Shown here piece after piece: positions 57,744 to 64,000 of a stretch of 64,000 nt of DNA. The DNA lies in NCBI GenBank assembly GCA_020726505.1, contig JAHLEZ010000001.1, positions 6,510,001 to 6,574,000 of the forward strand, given 5' to 3'. A program made the translations under genes and the position numbers. This DNA comes from Leptodontidium sp. MPI-SDFR-AT-0119 (taxonomy: Eukaryota > Ascomycota > Leotiomycetes > Helotiales > Leptodontidiaceae). Position 1 is the stretch's first letter. Each line of letters begins with the position of its first letter. Under the pieces are notes generated by a model. The model worked only from the letters and a program-made list of their open reading frames with translations, did no database searches and was not told where the DNA came from.

Positions 57744-58401
57744 AAGGAATGCGCCGGCCCCACTCTTTTAGCGGAATTCCGCCATTAGGCACGAAAATTT
57801 TCTCGCCTAATGACTCGAAATGAGCAACGGATAGAAAACATTTTCGATGGCATGAGAGCTTACCTGATTATTAATACAAGCGGAATACAAGCGGAATTCC
57901 GCCTCGGCCTGAGGTGTATTGTCTTGTCGTTTTAGTGTCAAAAGTTTTTTTCCCTTGCAAAACAACCACAACAATAAGAAAAAGTTATTAAAACCTTTTC
58001 CTCTATATTCCCCTTGTATTGAAGAGTATTCTAGACTTTTTTTTTATTGATTTATCTTGAGGATTGCTTGAATTCTAGGATATCAAATCGCGCTAGCCAC
58101 GGCAAACATTGACACGAATGCTATAACCTTAATCCCCACCCCACCGTTTCTGAGGTTAGCTCATCCAGGATCAGTTTGCGAGTAGAAATGACGAGCTTGA
58201 AGACAACGAATGCTTATCATACGACGGATGAATAATCAGCTCATTTATTCCATTCCATTCCACATCTTTTATCACTAATCAGCCCCTACATTTCGAGGCC
58301 TTTCTATTTAAGTGGTTCTATCCCTACAAGAACCCTTTTGAAGATTCGATTTGAAAGTCATACTCAGAATCAAAGCATAATATCCCAGCTCGATCAACAC
58401 A

Positions 58402-59507
58402 ATGTCACTCCCCAAATCACAAACAGCAGTATTCGTCCAGGAAATCGGGAAACCACTCGTTGTGGGCACTCGCGATGTTCCCACTCCAAAATCGCACCAC
58501 ATACTGATCAGAGTTCAGTCGACCATGCGTATGTACTCTCCCCTTTTCACCCCTGATTTACCAACTAATACGTTGCAGTCCTCCCGCATGACACTTATGG
58601 ACGCGACAAAGGTCTATTTTTCGGTGATAAGCTTCCCTACATTCTCGGCACCAACATCGCTGGCACAGTTGTTTCAGTCGGCTCCGCCGTCGAGAATTTC
58701 ATCTTAGGCGATGAGGTCTTTGGACTTGGGTCTCCACTCAGTCCAGCTCCAGATGAAAGTGGACTGCAGCAATATGCTCTTCTTGACGCCGAGTGCAGTG
58801 CCAAGATCCCTAGTGGATATGATTTTGACCAAATGGTTTCGCTTCCTGTGAATGCAACCGCTTCATTCGCGGCACTTTTCAGCGAGGAGGGATTTGGGTT
58901 TCCGACGCCTGGCTCTAAGAAAGCGGAATGGGATCCGAAAAGCGAGACCATCCTTGTTATTGGTGGTGGTTCAAATGTTGGCAAGATTGCTCTACAGTTC
59001 GGCAAACTCATTGGACTTGGGAAGATCCTGACCATTGCGTCTGCGTCTAACACGTCTGCACTCAAGGGGCTCGGTGCGACACATGTCATCGATCGTCATC
59101 AGACCTCCCCTGAAATCCAAGCACAGATCAAAGACATCGTTGGATCTGAAGGCTTGAGCAAGATATATGACTGCGTGTCTTGGGAACATGATATGGCTCT
59201 TTCCCTATTCTCCCCGGACAAGCCTGGCATCTTACTTGGACTTCACGTTGTTGATGAGGCAAAGAAAACTATTGCCGAGAGAAAGCTCAATGTTAAAGCA
59301 ACAATGATTCTTGGTTCATTCATGCAGCCGCATACTAAAGCCTTTTGGGAGAGCTTGCCAAGCTGGGTTGCAAATGGAGATTTGGTCATTGGGAAGTACA
59401 AAGCAATCGAAGGCTTCAATCTTCCTGCAATTGAAGAGGGATTAGACTTGTATAGAGATGGTAAACCGGTGACTCCGGTAGTGGTACATCCCTGGGGGAC
59501 AGCGTAG
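58402..59507 (+). CDS. Medium-chain (zinc-independent) enoyl-reductase-like dehydrogenase
   Basis: MDR-superfamily NADPH oxidoreductase of the trans-enoyl-reductase/ToxD-like type common in fungi; substrate unknown. Exon 1 (58402-58528) and exon 2 (58579-59507) join over a 50-nt intron, giving 351 aa. Visible are the GroES-like N-terminus (PTPKSHHILIRVQST, PHDTYGRDKGLFF), YILGTNIAGTVVSVGSAV, the Rossmann glycine motif VIGGGSNVGKIALQF, and GATHVIDRH. The catalytic-zinc Cys/His set is absent, as in this subfamily. It is not beside a PKS. A near-twin with one stop lies 2 kb downstream in the same orientation. Confidence 0.9.
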
Positions 59508-60290
59508 TTGACGTTCAATCCTTTTTGAAAAGAAGAAACGAGGGTGGAAGGACAGTAAATAATCAATGCTGTTTTAAAACGTATTCGCATTGAACCCTCT
59601 AATTTCCTTCTATTGAAACCACAGCAAACTTCGTTCACAAGAACACTTTTCGTTTCCGCAAGGTCAGAGTCCTCGCGTTCCGATTACGCTTCCTGCTTCC
59701 GTTGAGTTAATCACGACGACCTGTCGATTGCTATGTCTTGTCCACCACTTAGCACTCCACCTTAATCTTTCAGGGACGCAGCAGAAGGCAAGCCACTGTT
59801 CTAATATTTTTTACAAAGCTACGCTGGTAGTCGGAGGAAGTAGGATTACTGTTGCGCCGGGAGATCGCCCTATTCTTGTCGGCAAGCTGAGCAGTTCCCC
59901 ATCCTCCTCCTGCCATAGATAGATGCACTACGTCAAAGGGATCACTATCAAACTTCGTCAATTCGTCGATCTATGTTGAGGAACTCTACACCCTTTTCGA
60001 GTGAGTCGAGAAACATGCTTACACAAGGCCAAGGTTTATCGCCGAGAAATGACGTCAATATCCTCCAAATGCGACGCTAAGAAAAAAAAGTCAAGTCATT
60101 TGATTAAGGTCTGGGTGATACGTCATTTGATTAAGGTTTGGATAGCTGTGTAATTATTTGAGTTTGAGACTCTCTTACTCCACATACAGTAGTGCAGATA
60201 TGTAAATAGTACTAGTTTTCTTTAGGCTTAGCCGGGCGGAATAGACCTTCACCATCATCATAGTGCAGATAATCATAACCAGAAAAAGAG
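59508..60290. other. Intergenic region
   Basis: No gene. Two direct copies of a TCATTTGATTAAGGT motif lie near 60096-60137, just before the coiled-coil ORF. Confidence 0.5.
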
Positions 60291-60935
60291 ATGGAGGAAT
60301 CTTCCGAGACAACAGCAGAGAATCAAATAGCTCCGCAAGAGAGCGACACCATAGAGGTCCAATGGCCAGCTGATGTGGAACGAGAAGCGCAAAGCGGGCC
60401 GACCCGCGATCCGAACACGTCAACAAGAACGACAACGAATGAAGCCATCACGATAGAATTCTCCAACTCGCCAGGAACGTCAACGAATAAGACACGCAAG
60501 ATCCTACCGGCACGAAAGCGAGCCAGGAAGGACACAGAAACTGCAGGAGACATCAGTCGGGTCGGCGCCATCGAGTTTACCGGCCGAAACGGAGGCAAAG
60601 GGACATGGCTAGAGGAAGTGGCCTGGCTGATTGCAGAACTGAAAACGGGTCAAGAGGAGCTCAAGGTGGAACAGCGAACGTTAATGACACAGAATAGGGA
60701 ACTTCAAGCAGTCAACCACGAACTTAAGGCGGGCAACGAAGAGCTAAAGACACACACAAAGGCGTTGATTGAGGAACTAGCGGAGGTCAAAACCCAACTC
60801 GCAGAAACCAGGGCACAGTTAGCAGATGTGATATCGATCTCAGGCAGCTTTACGAGAATTGGATCAACAGGCGAATCCCCAGCGCCATCGTACGCGTCAG
60901 CCCTCACAGGATTGGATGGATTACAAATCCCGTAA
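60291..60935 (+). CDS. Coiled-coil ORF, possibly ORF1-like fragment of a LINE
   Basis: An intact 214-aa frame from an ATG. An acidic Thr/Ser-rich N-terminus is followed by a basic patch (ARKRARKD) and a long heptad coiled coil with repeated ELK motifs (ELKAGNEELKTHTKAL, EVKTQLAETRAQL). The end, APSYASALTG, recalls the junction after the coiled coil in ORF1/gag-like proteins of fungal Tad1-type LINEs. No zinc knuckle or reverse transcriptase follows. It could instead be a host hypothetical protein. Confidence 0.45.
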   Translation: MEESSETTAENQIAPQESDTIEVQWPADVEREAQSGPTRDPNTSTRTTTNEAITIEFSNSPGTSTNKTRKILPARKRARKDTETAGDISRVGAIEFTGRNGGKGTWLEEVAWLIAELKTGQEELKVEQRTLMTQNRELQAVNHELKAGNEELKTHTKALIEELAEVKTQLAETRAQLADVISISGSFTRIGSTGESPAPSYASALTGLDGLQIP

Positions 60936-61415
60936 CCCGCGATTATGGTAGGCTTGAACCGCGGCATTCGACTCTCGAGCCCGTTTCTAGTTCAAAGGAC
61001 ACATCCCAGACCCAGCAACACCACCAATATGCAAAGGGATCTGACCAAGGGGTTTTATTGTAGTAGGACAGGGAAAACCCCCACCGGGGTTTGTGTGTGA
61101 TTGGTAATACCTTCGAGGTTTGAACATTTTGAGTTTCCCATATCCTTATACAGAAATGAGCCAATGCTGGTGATTAGTGATTAGTGATTATGGCGATCAG
61201 TGATCACAATGTCGGAATCTTGCTTACAAACTAAAAATAAGATCACATGCCTTCAAGTTTTATGCCATGGCCAAATTTTTGCCTCTCCTTGCGACTATTT
61301 AAATATGCTGACCCTTCCCGGCTCGAAGCTTCAGAAGTGTTTCCGTGCCATGAAAGTGTATCTCACTATAGCACTTCTTGCTTGCTTCTGCCTCTTGTTA
61401 AATCCAAAAAGAAAT
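60936..61415. other. Intergenic region
   Basis: No gene supported; short frames only. Confidence 0.5.
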
Positions 61416-62521
61416 ATGTCTCAAAATGCTCTTCTACTTCGCGGCGTAGGTACGCCTTTAGTTCTGGGCAGTCGGCCGATTCCCAAACCTGGCCCGAACC
61501 AATTATTAGTCAAAGTTATAGTCACTAGTTGTGAGTTTGAAAGCACCCTCACGGAGTAGCACCTATGCTAACCCGTCTAGTGAACCCTCATGATCAAAAG
61601 ACTCGCGACGTTGGCCTTTTTGTCACGCAGTTTCCTTATGTTCTTGCCAGCGAACTAGTTGGTGAAATTGTGGATATTGGCGAAGGGGAGTATTCCGCGG
61701 AATTCGCTATTGGCGATCACGTTTTCGGGCATACCGGTACATTCGTTAAGGGCGGCAATGACAATGACTTTAATGGCGTTCAGCAATACGCCCTTGCGGA
61801 TGCGTAATTCGTTGCTAAAGTGGCAAATACCGGCTTGACCGATGATGAAGCAGCAATAATACCGGTTGTTGTGCTGGCTGGGTTCATTGCTCTCTTCTCC
61901 GAGTCTGGGCTCGGCCTTCCTCCACTATTCTCCCCAAAAGCAGCCTCTTTTGACTTCGCCGCTGCCACTCTCTTGGTCATCGGAGGCGGCTCGAATACCG
62001 GAAAGGCCACAGTTGAGCTAGGAAAGATGGCAGGATTTGGGCGTATTGTTGTAGTTACTGGGCTTCACAATGAGGTGGAGCTCAAAGCTCGGGGAGCAAC
62101 ACACCTTGTAGACCGCCACGCCGCCGATGTCTTGGAGCGAGTCCGCACCATCACAGGGGATGACCTGATCTACGCGATTGACACCGTCAACGCCGGCCAG
62201 GAACAGGAACTAGGAGTTGCTGCACTTTCAAATTCGAAGAGAGGAACACTTATCACACAGCGTCGAGGTGATGAGGAATTTGGTCCTGACCGCATTGGCA
62301 ACAAGGTGGTGGGCTACGAGCGCAGGGCTGTCTTGGGAGTCTCACTAATGCATCCTGAAGTGACAGTGGGCTTCTGGAAGCAGCTCCCTGCTTGGCTTAA
62401 AGATGGAAAGATCCATCCAAGCAAGTACACTGTCGTGAAAGGCTTGGACGCTGAAGCTGTAAACAACGCACTGGATGGGTACCTAGCTGGGAAAGCGGTA
62501 AAGACGAATATCCATCCATAG
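61416..62521 (+). pseudogene. Enoyl-reductase-like paralog with one in-frame TAA
   Basis: Exon 1 (61416-61530) and exon 2 (61581-62521) join over a 50-nt intron, giving 1056 coding nt, the same total as the intact paralog at 58402. Recognisable are ALLLRGVGTPLVLGS, NPHDQKTRDVGLF, ASELVGEIVDIG, GDHVFGHTG, VIGGGSNTGKATVEL and GATHLVDRH. The only defect seen is TAA at 61805-61807 (codon 114) in ALADA(stop)FVAKV; a former CAA is the simplest source. All else is open, so the loss looks recent. A start after the stop would lack the GroES-like half. Confidence 0.82.
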
Positions 62522-62603
62522 GAGTAAGACTTTTATACAATAGGACATAAATTCCTGCGCTCTGAGATTATTTAAAAAATTTTGCTCCTATCACAAATGG
62601 CCT

Positions 62604-63220
62604 TTATAGAGGGTTGATTGTCGCTGTGATCGGAACCATTACTGATACTCCATTGAAAATCAACCCAACTATTTTCCCAGTTTGCCCATTAACAACCTTC
62701 ATATCAGGACAAGAATCCTAGCCTTGAGCTATCCTGAAACAAATAACATCCATTACTGTCTGAAAAGCAGACCCATATCTAGAATACAATACCCCTTGTT
62801 CAAAAACCAGTTCTAATTCTTTTAAGTCTGGCTGCATCTTCTTCAGGGCTGTTATACCGAAAGGGAAAAATCTGTGGGTCGAATTGATTTTATTTGCAAC
62901 CTTTGAATCCTTTGTAGCTCAGCTTTCCACATATCATCGAATGTTTCGGAGGTAATGATCATGTCTTAGGAAAATGCAACGTATATATTTTTGAGTCTCG
63001 ACTTGGTACGGAAGAAAGTTTTGTAGATCTGAAGGGATCCGAACCGTGATTCGCGGCAGACTTGAAGGAGCGCAGGCGGTTCACTAGGGCTGAACGATCT
63101 GACGCCTCTTTTGCAGTCTACAGTGACGTTTCGTGGGATGGATAGCACGATGCCCCAGCTGTTGATGCGGATCTCGCTGGGGAGGGTTGGGAACAGATGG
63201 AATTCGTTGCAAGTTAACAT
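62604..63220 (-). pseudogene. 2EXR-family protein, decayed
   Basis: From an ATG at 63218-63220, FHLFPTLPSEIRINSWGIVL and PPALLQVCRESRFGSLQIYK are the two diagnostic parts of the fungal 2EXR domain. The frame meets TAA at 62966-62968, continues as DMIITSETFDDMWKAELQRI, shifts frame before ITALKKMQPDLKELELVFEQ, meets TAG at 62718-62720 and ends at TAA 62604-62606 after DSCPDMKVVNGQTGKIVGL. Stops again fit CAA-to-TAA and TGG-to-TAG changes. Function of the family is unknown. Confidence 0.72.
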
Positions 63221-63298
63221 CGTCGTGCCGCGCTTTGCCTAGCTCTGGTGCTATCTCGGGTTCCGTTCACTGATGGTGTGAAATTCTCTGAACGACGC

Positions 63299-63961
63299 CT
63301 ATTCAATCAGACCGTGACTAGGTAATGACAATTTGAGAGTGCGTTGGAAAATGCTGTTTTGGAGTATGCTGGATTGTCTTGAATCGGCAACTGGCTGCTG
63401 ATCGAGGGAGTGGAATTTTTCTCCTTCGTGAGTTGATATGGCCGGGGAGGTGGACTGATTTGGGTAGGGAGGTCGTTGGAGCTGAGAGGGGTGGTTTGTT
63501 TGGACTAGTGAGTTGAGGCAGCTGCGGGAGAGGATCGACTTGGAGAAGGAAGTTGATGCAGCTAGAGAGGATGTATTTCTTTCCCTCGGTGAGCTGATGT
63601 TTCTTGAGTGGTTGTATTTTTGGGGAGGGCGTTTCAAGTAGCTGGAAAATGAATTTGGCCGAGGAGCTAATGTTTCTCCAGTGATTCTGAGGTGGGCGTT
63701 TGATGTCGTTCCGGAGGTTGGTTTTGTTTTGTTTTGTTGCGGAGTTGCGGTAGTGCAGAAGCTCGGTGCTTCTCTGCTGCTGAGATTTAGAATCTCGACG
63801 AACGCCTTTGGCTGTGACGGAACTTGAGGTTGGTTATGAAGTTGTGGATATGTCGGAGAAAAGTAAACTCGACGTCGCGCCAAACGCGTCAGAGGCGTCA
63901 AATCAACTCCGCAGATCTCCAAACTCCAGCATGAGGTGTTTGGGTCTTTTGGAATCGTCAT
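63299..63961 (-). CDS. Hypothetical disordered protein
   Basis: A 220-codon uninterrupted frame from an ATG, very rich in Ser, Pro, Thr, Asn and Gln, without recognised domain. Length is suggestive, but low complexity in a repeat-rich area leaves real doubt that it is a gene. Confidence 0.35.
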   Translation of the reverse strand: MTIPKDPNTSCWSLEICGVDLTPLTRLARRRVYFSPTYPQLHNQPQVPSQPKAFVEILNLSSREAPSFCTTATPQQNKTKPTSGTTSNAHLRITGETLAPRPNSFSSYLKRPPQKYNHSRNISSPRERNTSSLAASTSFSKSILSRSCLNSLVQTNHPSQLQRPPYPNQSTSPAISTHEGEKFHSLDQQPVADSRQSSILQNSIFQRTLKLSLPSHGLIE

Positions 63962-64000
63962 AAAATCTGCGACGCGAATCTGGAGTTGTGGTGGAGGTTG

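Larger units (their letters stand above)
56959..58401. other. Nested inverted-repeat region upstream of enoyl reductase
   Basis: No gene. Besides the two inverted-repeat elements listed separately, GCGGAATTCCGC-type palindromes recur at 57769-57783 and 57884-57902, and 57783-57817 forms a hairpin ATTAGGC...GCCTAAT. Confidence 0.5.

Noticed and set aside
39413..62521. A secondary-metabolite cluster around the enoyl reductases and MFS transporter
   Set aside because: No PKS, NRPS, terpene synthase or cluster regulator is present; HapX and the MFS gene are more than 30 kb away among housekeeping genes.

Overview
This window is nuclear DNA of a filamentous ascomycete. The signs are short introns of about 44-66 nt with GTAAGT-like donors and CTAAC-like branch points, F-box and 2EXR families, a HapX iron regulator, a HET-NACHT-WD40 NOD-like receptor, and many dead genes whose premature stops look like repeat-induced point mutation (RIP). 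Gene content is most like Leotiomycetes (Helotiales), but that placement is inference. Most gene models were rebuilt from the sequence by joining exons in frame. No tRNA or rRNA gene was found.

Layout. 0-4 kb: a C2H2 zinc-finger pseudogene and an F-box/LRR gene broken at a run of eight G. 4.8-28.4 kb: a conserved core with XPF/Rad1 nuclease, an F-box protein, a 2EXR protein, trehalose-6-phosphate synthase, HapX, a dead alpha/beta-hydrolase, NAD(P)HX dehydratase, a BSC6-like MFS transporter, a mitochondrial acyl-CoA dehydrogenase and the fused molybdenum-cofactor enzyme CnxE. 29-36 kb: decayed accessory DNA around an intact DPH1. It holds a coiled-coil pseudogene split by a hAT-type MITE with a perfect 8-bp target duplication, a DUF2985 pseudogene whose five stops are all TAG where Trp is expected, and a cupredoxin pseudogene. 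36.4-38.4 kb: ALG6, followed by a Mutator-like MITE with a 9-bp target duplication. 39.4-43.7 kb: an intact HNWD receptor with about 12 near-identical WD40 repeats. 44-51 kb: a decayed Ty3/gypsy pol fragment, unassigned decayed sequence, and a tannase/feruloyl-esterase pseudogene carrying another MITE. 51.7-56.1 kb: ADE6 (FGAM synthase). 56.3-58 kb: two solo LTRs in tandem and nested inverted-repeat elements. 58.4-62.5 kb: two enoyl-reductase-like paralogs with the same coding length, one intact and one with a single stop, flanking a coiled-coil ORF. 62.6-64 kb: a 2EXR pseudogene and one unassigned ORF.

The living genes are housekeeping functions: DNA repair, trehalose synthesis, iron control, NAD(P)HX repair, fatty and branched-chain acyl oxidation, Moco, diphthamide, N-glycosylation and purine synthesis. 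They do not form one pathway or an obvious cluster. The most striking pattern is accessory genes killed in place by CpA-to-TpA-type changes and then entered by small DNA transposons, beside an intact immune-type receptor whose internal repeats differ by the same kind of transitions.
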